From CAG-488 sp051881315 (GTDB lineage: Bacteria; Bacillota; Clostridia; Oscillospirales; Acutalibacteraceae): a DNA stretch of 64,000 nucleotides. Position 1 is the stretch's first letter; every line of letters starts with the position of its first letter. The position numbers were made by a program, and so were the translations under genes. This document shows positions 41,653-50,300 of this stretch, in pieces. Where the stretch lies: contig JBJEPQ010000019.1 in assembly GCA_051881315.1 (NCBI GenBank), positions 1-64,000 of the forward strand, written 5' to 3'. The notes below the pieces were generated by a model. That model was not told the DNA's origin. It worked only from the letters and a program-made list of their open reading frames with translations, and did no database searches.

Positions 41653-42864
41653 ATGAATGTAACAATAAAAACGGGGACGGCGTCGGGTGAGGTGAAAATA
41701 CCCTCGTCCAAGAGCGTTGCCCACCGTTTGCTGATAAATGCCGCCTTGACCGACGGCAAAACCGTACTCGAAGATCTTTCTTTGAACGAGGACATCAGCG
41801 CAACGATTGACTGCCTGAGGGTTCTCGGAGCAAGGATCGAATTGCCGCAGGCGGGTATATGCGAGGTCACGGGAGCTTCGGAAAAGACTGTTGACGGGGT
41901 GCGCAGACTTTATTGCAGAGAGAGCGGAAGCACGCTTAGGTTTATGCTTCCTCTTTGTCTCGACGGAGTGAAAACGGAGCTTTACGGCTCGCCGAGGCTC
42001 ATCGAAAGACCTCACTCCGTTTACCGTGAAATCTGCGAAAAGAACGGCTTTCTCTGGCAGTCTGACGGTGAGAAAATAACCGTACAGGGAAAACTGACGG
42101 CAGGAATATATGAAATCCCCGGTAACATCAGCAGTCAGTTTATTACCGGACTTATGCTGAGCTTGCCGACGCTTGAAAAGGACAGCGTTATCAGGCTGAC
42201 GACCGAGCCTGAAAGCCTTTCCTATATTGAAATGACGGTCAATTCCCTCGCCGAGTTCGGAATAAAAATCGAGAAACGCTCCGACCGTGAGTGGTATATC
42301 GTGGGCGGACAGACGAGAAAAACTCCGAACAAAATCAGCGTTGAAGCCGACGAATCGGGAGCGGCTTTCTTTGCGGCTCTGAACTTTATCGGCGGCGATG
42401 TAAAGCTTAATAATCTCAACGAAAACAGCCGTCAGGGCGACAGGGTTTGGAGATCGCTTTTTCCCTTGCTTTCGGACGGAAAACCCGAAATCTCAATCAA
42501 GGACTGTCCCGATCTCGGACCGATACTGATGTCGCTTGCCGCCTGTCTCAACGGTGCGGTGCTGACCGACACGGCAAGACTTAGAATAAAGGAGAGCGAC
42601 AGGGGAGAGGCGATGGCGCAGGAGCTTGCAAAATCGGGCGTTAAGGTCAAGGTGGACGAAAACCGTATAACGGTCGATCCTGCGGATATTCATGCTCCCA
42701 CGGAAGCTTTGGACGGTCATAACGACCACAGAATAGTGATGTCGCTGGCAGTCCTGCTGACAAAATACGGCGGAACAATAAAAGGAGCCGAAGCCGTGGC
42801 GAAAAGTATGCCGCAGTTTTTTGAAATGCTCAGGTCAATAGGTATAGATACAGAAGAAGGTTAA
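41653..42864 (+). CDS. aroA: EPSP synthase
   Basis: The 403-residue enzyme condenses shikimate-3-phosphate and PEP. Conserved blocks are KIPSSKSVAHRLLI (about residues 15-28, with the PEP/S3P-binding Lys and Ser), ESGSTLRFMLPL (about 88-99) and the C-terminal DGHNDHRIVMSLAVL. It lies about 70 bases after aroQ. The ATG at 41653 (nine bases after AAAGGA) was chosen over a TTG three codons upstream. Class I or II, and so glyphosate behaviour, cannot be decided by eye. Confidence 0.95.
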   Translation: MNVTIKTGTASGEVKIPSSKSVAHRLLINAALTDGKTVLEDLSLNEDISATIDCLRVLGARIELPQAGICEVTGASEKTVDGVRRLYCRESGSTLRFMLPLCLDGVKTELYGSPRLIERPHSVYREICEKNGFLWQSDGEKITVQGKLTAGIYEIPGNISSQFITGLMLSLPTLEKDSVIRLTTEPESLSYIEMTVNSLAEFGIKIEKRSDREWYIVGGQTRKTPNKISVEADESGAAFFAALNFIGGDVKLNNLNENSRQGDRVWRSLFPLLSDGKPEISIKDCPDLGPILMSLAACLNGAVLTDTARLRIKESDRGEAMAQELAKSGVKVKVDENRITVDPADIHAPTEALDGHNDHRIVMSLAVLLTKYGGTIKGAEAVAKSMPQFFEMLRSIGIDTEEG

Positions 42865-42865
42865 T

Positions 42866-43741
42866 ATGAAAAGGATTGATTCAGACACAAAGGTGCTGAT
42901 CGTAGGTCTCGGTCTTATCGGAGGAAGCTACGCAAAGGCATTGACAAAAAAAGGCTGTAAGGTCAGGGCGATAACCCGTAAAGACAGCGATATTGAATAT
43001 TCCGTCAAAGAGGGATTTATCGAGGACGGTACAACGGCGGTGACAAAGGAATATCTCGCATGGGCGGATATTATCGTCTTTTCACTCTATCCGCACACGT
43101 TGCTCGAATGGCTGAAAAAATACGCAGGTCTTATTAAAAAAGGTACGGTTTGCACCGATGTTACGGGTGTTAAAAGCTGTATAGTTTATGACGCTCAGGC
43201 TCTTATGCCCGACGGAGTGGAGTTTATTGCCGCTCACCCGATGGCAGGCCGTGAAAGAAGCGGCGTCCGTCACAGCGACGATTCCGTTTTCAAAGGAGCA
43301 AACTATATTGTTGTTCCGACAGATAATAACACACCCGAAGCGGTCGAATACTGCAAACAGCTCGGAGAAGCGCTTGGCTTTTACCGTATCAGCGTGCTTG
43401 ACCCCGAATCGCACGACAGGATGATAGCTTTCCTGTCTCAGCTTACCCACTGCATTGCCGTTTCGCTGATGTGTACGAACGACACACCAGGCTTTGAGGC
43501 TTACACGGGTGACTCGTTCAGGGATCTTACAAGGATCGCAAAGATCAACGGAGAAATGTGGAGCGAGCTTTTTATCAGCAATAAGCAGTTCCTACTCGAC
43601 GAGATGGATAATTTTATAAATCAGTTTACACTTCTGCGCGATATGCTTGAAAATGAAGATAAAGAGGGTATGTGCAGAATGATGCAAATATCAACACAGC
43701 GCAGAGAAAAATTTGATAAACCCAAAGTAAAGGAAGGCTAA
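42866..43741 (+). CDS. tyrA: Prephenate dehydrogenase
   Basis: A 291-residue NAD(P)-dependent enzyme: the Rossmann loop GLGLIGGSYAKAL (about residues 14-26), then the catalytic histidine region HPMAGRERSG (about 124), and the helical dimer region with QLTHCIAVSL (about 195). It turns prephenate into 4-hydroxyphenylpyruvate. No ACT domain is appended, unlike many Firmicute TyrA proteins (about 370 residues), so direct Tyr feedback may be lacking; control may then rest on the attenuator. It begins one base after aroA. Confidence 0.94.
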   Translation: MKRIDSDTKVLIVGLGLIGGSYAKALTKKGCKVRAITRKDSDIEYSVKEGFIEDGTTAVTKEYLAWADIIVFSLYPHTLLEWLKKYAGLIKKGTVCTDVTGVKSCIVYDAQALMPDGVEFIAAHPMAGRERSGVRHSDDSVFKGANYIVVPTDNNTPEAVEYCKQLGEALGFYRISVLDPESHDRMIAFLSQLTHCIAVSLMCTNDTPGFEAYTGDSFRDLTRIAKINGEMWSELFISNKQFLLDEMDNFINQFTLLRDMLENEDKEGMCRMMQISTQRREKFDKPKVKEG

Positions 43742-43744
43742 TCT

Positions 43745-44773
43745 ATGAACATGAATTTTTACCACAAGCTGCCGATACCCCAGGATGTAAAGGCGCACTA
43801 CCCCGTAACAGACAGTATGAAAGCTGTCAAGGCAAAAAGAGACGCTGAAATCAAGGCGGTATTTGAAGGCAAGAGCGACAAGTTTCTCCTTATAATCGGT
43901 CCCTGCTCGGCGGACAGGAACGACTCCGTTCTCGACTATATCGGCAGACTGAAAAAAGTCAGCGAGCAGGTCGAGGACAAGATCATTATTATTCCGAGAA
44001 TTTATACCAACAAGCCGAGAACTACAGGTGACGGCTACAAGGGAATGCTTCATCAGCCCGATCCCAATTCTCACCCCGATATGCTCAAGGGCATTGTCGC
44101 TATCCGTGAGCTTCATATGAGCGCACTCCGTGATTACGGTCTTTCTTCGGCGGATGAGATGCTTTATCCCGACAATCACAGATATCTTTCCGACATTCTT
44201 TCTTATGTTGCGGTCGGTGCAAGATCTGTTGAAAATCAACAGCACAGGCTGACAGCGAGCGGACTTGATGTTCCCGTAGGACTTAAAAACCCGACAGGCG
44301 GCGATCTTTCCGTTATGATGAACGCCATCACAGCCGCCCAACACAGCCATACGTTTATTTACCGCGGCTGGGAGGTTGAAAGCTTCGGCAATCCGCTTTC
44401 CCATGCTATTCTCAGAGGTTTCCAGACAACGGACGGCGCAACGGTTTCAAACTATCACTATGAGGATCTTCTCAAGGTCAGCGAGCTTTATCAGAAAATG
44501 GGTCTTGAGAATCCCGCCGTTATCGTTGACACAAACCATGCAAACTCAGGCAAGAAGTACAGGGAACAGCCGAGAATTGCGCTCGATGTTATCCACAGCA
44601 TGAGAGAAAACTCCGATATCAGAAAGCTCTGCAAAGGTCTTATGATCGAGAGCTACATTGAAGACGGAGCGCAGAAGACCGACGGATGCGTCTACGGACA
44701 GTCGATCACCGATCCCTGCCTCGGCTGGGAAAAGACCGAAAAGCTCATCTTCGATATTGCGGATAAATTATAA
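43745..44773 (+). CDS. aroF: DAHP synthase, type I (AroF/G/H family)
   Basis: The 342-residue enzyme joins PEP and erythrose 4-phosphate, the first shikimate step. Family motifs are IIGPCSADRND (about residue 40), PRIYTNKPRTTGDGYKG (about 82-98), VGARSVENQQHR (about 157-168), KNPTGG and the metal-site DTNHANSGK. It is closest to the AroFGH group, whose isoenzymes are each sensitive to one aromatic amino acid; which one cannot be read here. It closes the operon and is followed by a terminator. The operon thus holds all seven shikimate enzymes plus both branch steps. Confidence 0.95.
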   Translation: MNMNFYHKLPIPQDVKAHYPVTDSMKAVKAKRDAEIKAVFEGKSDKFLLIIGPCSADRNDSVLDYIGRLKKVSEQVEDKIIIIPRIYTNKPRTTGDGYKGMLHQPDPNSHPDMLKGIVAIRELHMSALRDYGLSSADEMLYPDNHRYLSDILSYVAVGARSVENQQHRLTASGLDVPVGLKNPTGGDLSVMMNAITAAQHSHTFIYRGWEVESFGNPLSHAILRGFQTTDGATVSNYHYEDLLKVSELYQKMGLENPAVIVDTNHANSGKKYREQPRIALDVIHSMRENSDIRKLCKGLMIESYIEDGAQKTDGCVYGQSITDPCLGWEKTEKLIFDIADKL

Positions 44774-44783
44774 AAATTATTAC

Positions 44784-44819
44784 GGCTTTCGTTTGTTTTT
44801 CGGCAAATGAAAGCCTTTT
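44784..44819 (+). terminator. Terminator of the aro operon
   Basis: GGCTTTC (44784-44790) pairs with GAAAGCC (44809-44815), extended by TTTG/CAAA, then TTTTG. Confidence 0.82.
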
Positions 44820-44837
44820 GACTAAGTTAAGAAAAAA

Positions 44838-44865
44838 TTGACAATAATTTCAAATATGATATAAT
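44838..44865 (+). promoter_or_regulatory. Promoter of the FAD-dependent oxidoreductase gene
   Basis: A perfect TTGACA (44838-44843), 16 bases, then a perfect TATAAT (44860-44865). Confidence 0.82.
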
Positions 44866-44903
44866 ATAAAATAAGAATAAAAGTGAAAGGGTAGGGGCGG
44901 AAT

Positions 44904-46271
44904 ATGTCGGATATTATTGTTGCCGGAGCAGGTCACGGCGGACTGGTTGCCGCATGGAAGCTGGCACAGCTCGGTCACAGAGTTACGGTTTATGAGCGTA
45001 ATGCCGAAAAAAACCTCGGCTACGATCAAAAGGATCCCGTGGACGCCGCATATTTTGATTTTGCCGAGATTGAATACCCCGAAAGCTGGAAAGCTCCGAA
45101 CAATGTTATCACCCTTGTCCCGTTAGATAAAAATGTTGAGCCGTTTACGCTCCCTCAGGAAAAGGGTGCGTCAACCTTGATTGTTGAACGCAGGGAGCTT
45201 TTGGCTTTTCTGATTGATCTTTGCAAAAAAGCAGGGGTTAAGTTCGTTTTTAACTGCACAGTCCGTGAGCCTGTTATGCTCGGAAGCCGTGTCATCGGAA
45301 TTATGACTGATCAGGGCATCAGACTTGCCGATCTTATTATCGACGCCTGCGGAATAGATTCTCCCGTGCGTACGGGACTTCCCGATTTTATGAACATTCA
45401 AAAGCATCTCGGAGTTTTTGACCGCCTGCATGTTTACCGAGCATATTACGAAAGAATTCCCGACAAGCCCGATCCGCCGCATCGATACAATGTCTATGTC
45501 AACCGCAACGGTACTGTCGGCTTTACATGGCTTATAACAGAGAGCGACTGCGTGGATGTTCTTGTTGCGAGATTTAATGACATTACCGAGGAGGACATTC
45601 GGGAGAATATTGATTTCCTCTGCGAGGGAAATGAGCATATGAGCCGCAAGCTTGTCAGGGGCGGAGAGATTGTCGATATCCCTGTTCGTCAGCCCTTGGC
45701 GGTGTTTGTTGCCGACGGTTATGCCGCAGTGGGCGACAGCGCATGTATGACCGTCCCGATAAAGGGCTCCGGCATAGGCTATTCGATCAAAGCGGGAGTT
45801 CTTCTTGCCGAAGCGGTCAGGGAGGATACAGACGGACTGTTCAACTGCGATACGCTTTGGAAATATGAACACAGCTTTTTCCGTGAAATAGGCTTCAGTG
45901 CCTGCACGGTCGCTGTCGAAAAAAATCTTCTCCCGTATCTGACGGCTAAAGAGGTCAGCGACTTTATAAACAGCGGAATACTTACGGGCGAGGAGCTTGC
46001 CGAGCTGAGTGTTGATAAGATCGAATATCTCAGAAAGAATAATATAGTTTCGACCTTGAGAAACAAGCTGAAGCTGCTCAACGGTATGCCTGAGCTGAGA
46101 AATAAGGCACTCAGGTTTGTGACATGGTTTGGCAGGGAAAAGCTTGTCGAGCCTTTGCTTCCTGCCGAATACGACCGTGAAGCCGTGGCAAAGTGGGCGG
46201 AGCATTATAACGAATTTTTTGAGTCGATAAAGACCGACAAAATTCCCGGTGAGACCGAGGACGAAGAATAA
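44904..46271 (+). CDS. FAD-dependent oxidoreductase, geranylgeranyl-reductase/FixC-like
   Basis: The 455-residue protein has an N-terminal dinucleotide fold (VAGAGHGGLVAAWKLA, GxGxxG form) with YER as the ribose-binding acid, and a second FAD block YAAVGDSACMTVPIKGSGIGYSIKAGVL (about 273-300) that is typical of the geranylgeranyl reductase/FixC and halogenase-type families. The C-terminal part is helical. Such enzymes reduce isoprenoid double bonds or oxidise aromatic rings; the substrate is unknown. It has its own promoter and a terminator after it. The ATG at 44904 is preceded by GTAGGGGCGG. Confidence 0.82.
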   Translation: MSDIIVAGAGHGGLVAAWKLAQLGHRVTVYERNAEKNLGYDQKDPVDAAYFDFAEIEYPESWKAPNNVITLVPLDKNVEPFTLPQEKGASTLIVERRELLAFLIDLCKKAGVKFVFNCTVREPVMLGSRVIGIMTDQGIRLADLIIDACGIDSPVRTGLPDFMNIQKHLGVFDRLHVYRAYYERIPDKPDPPHRYNVYVNRNGTVGFTWLITESDCVDVLVARFNDITEEDIRENIDFLCEGNEHMSRKLVRGGEIVDIPVRQPLAVFVADGYAAVGDSACMTVPIKGSGIGYSIKAGVLLAEAVREDTDGLFNCDTLWKYEHSFFREIGFSACTVAVEKNLLPYLTAKEVSDFINSGILTGEELAELSVDKIEYLRKNNIVSTLRNKLKLLNGMPELRNKALRFVTWFGREKLVEPLLPAEYDREAVAKWAEHYNEFFESIKTDKIPGETEDEE

Positions 46272-46295
46272 AAAATAGCTGAAAATTGTAGTATT

Positions 46296-46350
46296 AAACG
46301 GTTGTAAGCTGACGGAAGCTGACTGCTTTCTATAGCATATAACCGTTTTT
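46296..46350 (+). terminator. Terminator after the FAD oxidoreductase gene
   Basis: AAACGGTT (46296-46303) pairs with AACCGTTT (46341-46348), followed by TT and ATTT. A small AGCTGACGGAAGCT hairpin sits in the loop. Confidence 0.65.
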
Positions 46351-46365
46351 ATTTATGCTTTATAC

Positions 46366-46394
46366 TTGTAAAAAATGTAAAAACATAATAAAAT
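46366..46394 (+). promoter_or_regulatory. Promoter of the ABC exporter gene
   Basis: TTGTAA (46366-46371), 17 bases and TAAAAT (46389-46394). A moderate match. Confidence 0.5.
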
Positions 46395-46417
46395 AATCTC
46401 ATTAAGAGGGTGATTGA

Positions 46418-48157
46418 ATGAAAGATTTAAAAAGGTATCTTATCATGGCAAAGCCGTATTGGGGGCTGCTTGTCTTGACGGTTGCCGCACTTATTGGAGT
46501 ATCTGCCGTAAGCCTTGTAACTCCGGAAATGGTGCGTAGGCTGACGGCGATGCTGACCGAGGGAACGGCGACAAAGGAGAGGGTTATTACCTATGCCGTC
46601 ATACTTCTTGCCGCTTATGTTGCAAAGGCTTTCCTTACTTTTATTTCCAAATTCAAGGCTCACGAAGCGGCTTGGAATTTTGTCGGAGATCTGATGCTCA
46701 GGGTTTACGGAAAGCTCCAGACTCTTTCAATGAGATATTTCGGCGATAAGCAGACGGGTGAAATAATGAGCCGTGTTATCAACGATTCAAGGAATATGGA
46801 AACGCTTATTGCCCATGCTCTGCCCGATCTGTTTTCAAATATTCTTATCGTAATAATGGTTACGATAATGATATTTACTATCAATCCGATCCTTGCGGCG
46901 CTTTCTCTTATTCCTGTTCCGTTTATCATTTTTGTCAGCGCAAGGTTTTCGGGCAGGGTACACTCGCTTTTCAGAAGAAATCAGGAGGTTCTTGCCGACC
47001 TGAACAGCAAGGTGCAGGACGATGTTTCGGGTATCCGTGAGATCCAGTCCTTCGGCAGGGAGGCTTATGAATATGACAGTATGAAAGAGTGCTGTAAATA
47101 TTACAGCTATGTCAACATACGGGCAAATTTCTTCGCCGCAATTTTCCACCCGTCGATAGAGTTTCTGACCTCTATCGGCTCGGTTCTGGTAATGGGAATA
47201 GGCGGAGCGCTTGCCTTGAAGGACGTGCTTTCTGTCTCCGACGTTGTTGGATTTTTTATGTATCTTTCGCTTTTCTATTCGCCGATAGCAACGCTTTCCC
47301 GTATTGTCGAGGATATGCAGAACGCTTTTGCCGGCGGTCACAGGGTGCTCAGTATTCTTGATATGGAGCCTGAAATCAAGGACAGCGAAAATGCGGTCGA
47401 TATCGGCAGAGCCAAGGGTGAAATAGAGTTCAGAGATGTTTCCTTTTATTATAAGGAGAGCGAGCCTGTTCTCAGAGATCTTTCATTTAAGGTGGAAACA
47501 GGAAAGATGGTTGCCTTTGTCGGAGCAACGGGAGTCGGAAAATCGACGATTGTTTCGCTTATGGAGAGATTTTACGATCCCGTCAGCGGAGCGGTGCTTC
47601 TTGACGGAAAGGATATCAGGGATATCACCGTTGAATCGCTGAGAAGAAACATATCAATGGTCTTGCAGGACGTTTTCCTTTTCAACGGCTCAATTTACGA
47701 CAATATTGCGTTCGGAAATCCTGCGGCGAGCAGAGAGGAGATTATGAAAGCCGCAGAAACAGCGAGGGTAAGCGACTTTGTCTGCCGTATGCCCGACGGC
47801 TACGACACCGTGATCGGCGAAAGAGGAGTAAGGCTTTCGGGCGGTCAGAAGCAGAGAATTGCCATTGCAAGGGCTATCCTGAAAAATACACCCATTCTGA
47901 TTCTTGACGAGGCAACCTCGGCGGTGGATAACGAAACGGAAGCTCTTATTCAGCAGGCGATTGACGAGCTTTCAAAGAGCAGAACGGTTGTTGTTATAGC
48001 TCACAGACTTTCCACGGTTATGAAGGCGGATAATATTATTGTCCTTGAGGACGGAAAAATTGCCGAACAGGGCAACCATAAAGAGCTGTTGGAGCTCGGC
48101 GGAATATATGCCAAGCTCAGCAATATAAATACAGAAAAAATAAGAACGGAGATATGA
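46418..48157 (+). CDS. ABC exporter, half-transporter (MsbA/BmrA type)
   Basis: A 579-residue half-transporter: six transmembrane helices (about residues 15-300) fused to an ATPase. Walker A is GATGVGKST (about 375), signature LSGGQKQR (about 475), Walker B ILILDEATSAVD (about 495) and the H-loop VVIAHRLS. It should work as a homodimer exporting lipids, drugs or peptides; no second half-transporter is adjacent. GAGGGTG precedes the ATG. It is three bases upstream of the YhcH-family gene, so they are coexpressed. The substrate is unknown. Confidence 0.9.
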   Translation: MKDLKRYLIMAKPYWGLLVLTVAALIGVSAVSLVTPEMVRRLTAMLTEGTATKERVITYAVILLAAYVAKAFLTFISKFKAHEAAWNFVGDLMLRVYGKLQTLSMRYFGDKQTGEIMSRVINDSRNMETLIAHALPDLFSNILIVIMVTIMIFTINPILAALSLIPVPFIIFVSARFSGRVHSLFRRNQEVLADLNSKVQDDVSGIREIQSFGREAYEYDSMKECCKYYSYVNIRANFFAAIFHPSIEFLTSIGSVLVMGIGGALALKDVLSVSDVVGFFMYLSLFYSPIATLSRIVEDMQNAFAGGHRVLSILDMEPEIKDSENAVDIGRAKGEIEFRDVSFYYKESEPVLRDLSFKVETGKMVAFVGATGVGKSTIVSLMERFYDPVSGAVLLDGKDIRDITVESLRRNISMVLQDVFLFNGSIYDNIAFGNPAASREEIMKAAETARVSDFVCRMPDGYDTVIGERGVRLSGGQKQRIAIARAILKNTPILILDEATSAVDNETEALIQQAIDELSKSRTVVVIAHRLSTVMKADNIIVLEDGKIAEQGNHKELLELGGIYAKLSNINTEKIRTEI

Positions 48158-48160
48158 ATT

Positions 48161-48613
48161 ATGATAGTTACGGATTACAGAAACCTTGAATTTTATTCCG
48201 AAGTGCCTCACGCAAAAGAGGTAATTGATTTTATTGACGGTTTTAAAAAGACCGAGATGAAAACGGGCAGATATGATATTCTCGGTGACGAGCTTTTTGC
48301 CGCTGTCAGCAGATATGACACCGAGCCGAGAGAGGACAGAAGATTTGAAAGCCACAGGAAATACATAGATATCCAGATTGTTCTTGACGGAAAAGAGGAG
48401 CTTGATTGGGCGGAAACAAGCTCTCTCAAAATGACCGACAATGGCTTTGAGAGGGGAGACGATATCGCTTTTTATGACGGAGAGGCACTCTCAACGGTTA
48501 TTCTCAGCTCAGCTCAGTGCGCCGTCCTTTTTCCCGAAGACGGTCACAGACCTAACGTTATGCACAAAGAAATTGAAAATGTACTCAAAATAGTATTTAA
48601 AATCAAAAAATAA
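48161..48613 (+). CDS. YhcH/YjgK/YiaL family protein
   Basis: The 150-residue protein is of the YhcH/YjgK/YiaL (EbgC-like) family. Motifs are ESHRKYIDIQIVLDGKEEL (about residues 65-83) with the metal-binding His and Glu, and FPEDGHRPNV (about 126) with a second His. The fold is a cupin-like barrel; members include the beta-galactosidase auxiliary subunit EbgC and sialic-acid-linked genes such as YhcH. A sugar lactone or isomerase role is suspected for the family. Being in tandem with an ABC exporter is unusual; no sialic acid genes are near. Confidence 0.88.
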   Translation: MIVTDYRNLEFYSEVPHAKEVIDFIDGFKKTEMKTGRYDILGDELFAAVSRYDTEPREDRRFESHRKYIDIQIVLDGKEELDWAETSSLKMTDNGFERGDDIAFYDGEALSTVILSSAQCAVLFPEDGHRPNVMHKEIENVLKIVFKIKK

Positions 48614-48644
48614 ATTAAACAATGAATAAATATTCGCTTTTTGC

Positions 48645-48673
48645 TTGACACTTTTAAGTCAAAGTGGTATATT
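48645..48673 (+). promoter_or_regulatory. Promoter of the amino acid ABC importer operon
   Basis: A perfect TTGACA (48645-48650), 17 bases and TATATT (48668-48673), 35 bases before the binding-protein ATG. Confidence 0.85.
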
Positions 48674-48707
48674 GTTCACGTCTAAAAATAAGAGGAGGAC
48701 AAAAAGT

Positions 48708-49484
48708 ATGAAAAAGATTATTGCTATTGTAATGTCATTGGTGCTTCTTGCAGGCGTTGCTATGCTTGCAGGCTGCGGATCAAAGAAAGAGGAAAAGAAA
48801 ACTCTTATCCTTGCAACAAGCGCAGACTTCCCGCCGTATGAGTTTGTAGGTGACGACGGTGCATATGCAGGTATTGATATTGAGGTTTCAAAGCTCATCG
48901 CAGAGAAGCTCGGCATGGAGCTTCAGGTTGAGAACATGGACTTCAACTCTGTTATCAGCTCCGTTCAGACAGGCAAGGCCGATATCGGTATGTCCGGTAT
49001 CACAGTTACAGACGAGCGTAAGCAGAGCGTTGATTTCACCGATTCTTACGCTACGGGCGTTCAGGTAATTATCGTTAAGGAAGGCTCGGCTATCAAGACG
49101 GTTGACGATCTTTATGCAACAGGCGCAAAGTACAAGATCGGCGTTCAGCTTTCAACAACAGGCGATATTTATATTTCCGGCGATATTGAAGATAAGAAGA
49201 TGTCTTGCTCCGTTGAGGAGTACAAGACAGGCGCAGACGCTGTTGCCGCTCTCGTTGCAGGCAAGATCGACTGTGTTGTTATCGACAACGAGCCTGCAAA
49301 GTCTTTCGTAGCTGCTAACAGCGGACTTACAATTCTTGAGACAGAGTATGTCACCGAGGATTACGCTATCTGCGTATCCAAGGAGAACACAGAGCTTCGC
49401 GATCAGATCAACGCCGCTCTCAAGGAGCTTATTGCAGACGGATCTGTTCAGAAGGTTGTTGACAAGTATATCCCGGCTGAATAA
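48708..49484 (+). CDS. Polar amino acid-binding lipoprotein
   Basis: A 258-residue extracytoplasmic binding protein of the PAAT/type 3 (HisJ/GlnH) family. It has a lipoprotein signal (MKK, a hydrophobic stretch, then MLAGC at about residue 20). The mature part shows ATSADFPPYEF, DIEVSKLIAEKLG and the signature MSGITVTDERKQSVDFTD (about residues 98-115). It delivers an amino acid to the permease encoded next. The substrate (Gln, Cys, or basic or acidic amino acid) cannot be fixed by eye. AGAGGAGG precedes the ATG. Confidence 0.94.
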   Translation: MKKIIAIVMSLVLLAGVAMLAGCGSKKEEKKTLILATSADFPPYEFVGDDGAYAGIDIEVSKLIAEKLGMELQVENMDFNSVISSVQTGKADIGMSGITVTDERKQSVDFTDSYATGVQVIIVKEGSAIKTVDDLYATGAKYKIGVQLSTTGDIYISGDIEDKKMSCSVEEYKTGADAVAALVAGKIDCVVIDNEPAKSFVAANSGLTILETEYVTEDYAICVSKENTELRDQINAALKELIADGSVQKVVDKYIPAE

Positions 49485-49562
49485 TAAAAGGCACATCAAC
49501 GCTTTTGCGTAAATCGAGGGCGATAAACCCTCGATTTGTGCGTTTATGAAAGGAAATCCGAA

Positions 49563-50300
49563 ATGACGGAAACTATCGCAAAATGGTTCGCTGACTTTAA
49601 GGCGGACTTCATTCTCAATTTTATAGACGGCAACCGCTGGCAGCTTTTGCTGAACGGTCTTGCTTCAACTCTCAAGATTACAGCCTGCGCCGTGCTTCTC
49701 GGTATTGCCATAGGTATAGTAATTGCGGCAATACGTTCAAGTCATGATAAAAACCAAACCAAGCTCCGCGGAGTCGGCGGCTTTATCCTGAAGCTTTTCA
49801 ATGCTGTTGCAAAGCTTTATCTGACCGTTATCAGAGGTACTCCCGTCGTCGTTCAGCTTATGATAATGTATTTTGTTATCTTTGCTTCATCGAACAACAA
49901 GTTTCTCATTGCCGTGCTCGCTTTCGGTATCAATTCGGGCGCATATGTTGCCGAGATATTCCGAAGCGGTATTATGGCTGTCGATGAGGGACAGATGGAG
50001 GCAGGCCGCTCGCTCGGTCTCAACTATTTCCAGACTATGATATACATTATAATTCCGCAGGCTTTCAAGACTGTACTTCCGACTCTTGCTAACGAATTTA
50101 TCGTTCTCCTCAAGGAAACGTCGGTTGCAGGCTATGTCGGAATGATGGATCTCACCCGTGCGGGCGATATGATCCGAGGCGTAACCTTCTCGGCGTTTAT
50201 GCCTCTCATTGCCGTTGCGCTTATTTACCTTGTAATGGTCATAATCCTTACGAAGCTTGTGTCAATTCTTGAAAGGAGGTTGCGTAACAGTGAGCGATAA
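49563..50300 (+). CDS. Polar amino acid ABC transporter permease
   Basis: A 245-residue permease of the HisM/GlnP family. There are about five helices; the EAA loop that docks on the ATPase is seen in DEGQMEAGRSLGLNYFQTM (about residues 143-161), and the N-terminal TRGTPVVVQL-type block reads VIRGTPVVVQLMI. It starts at 49563 after AAAGGA and overlaps the ATPase gene by 11 bases. With one permease gene, the complex would contain a homodimer. Confidence 0.94.
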   Translation: MTETIAKWFADFKADFILNFIDGNRWQLLLNGLASTLKITACAVLLGIAIGIVIAAIRSSHDKNQTKLRGVGGFILKLFNAVAKLYLTVIRGTPVVVQLMIMYFVIFASSNNKFLIAVLAFGINSGAYVAEIFRSGIMAVDEGQMEAGRSLGLNYFQTMIYIIIPQAFKTVLPTLANEFIVLLKETSVAGYVGMMDLTRAGDMIRGVTFSAFMPLIAVALIYLVMVIILTKLVSILERRLRNSER

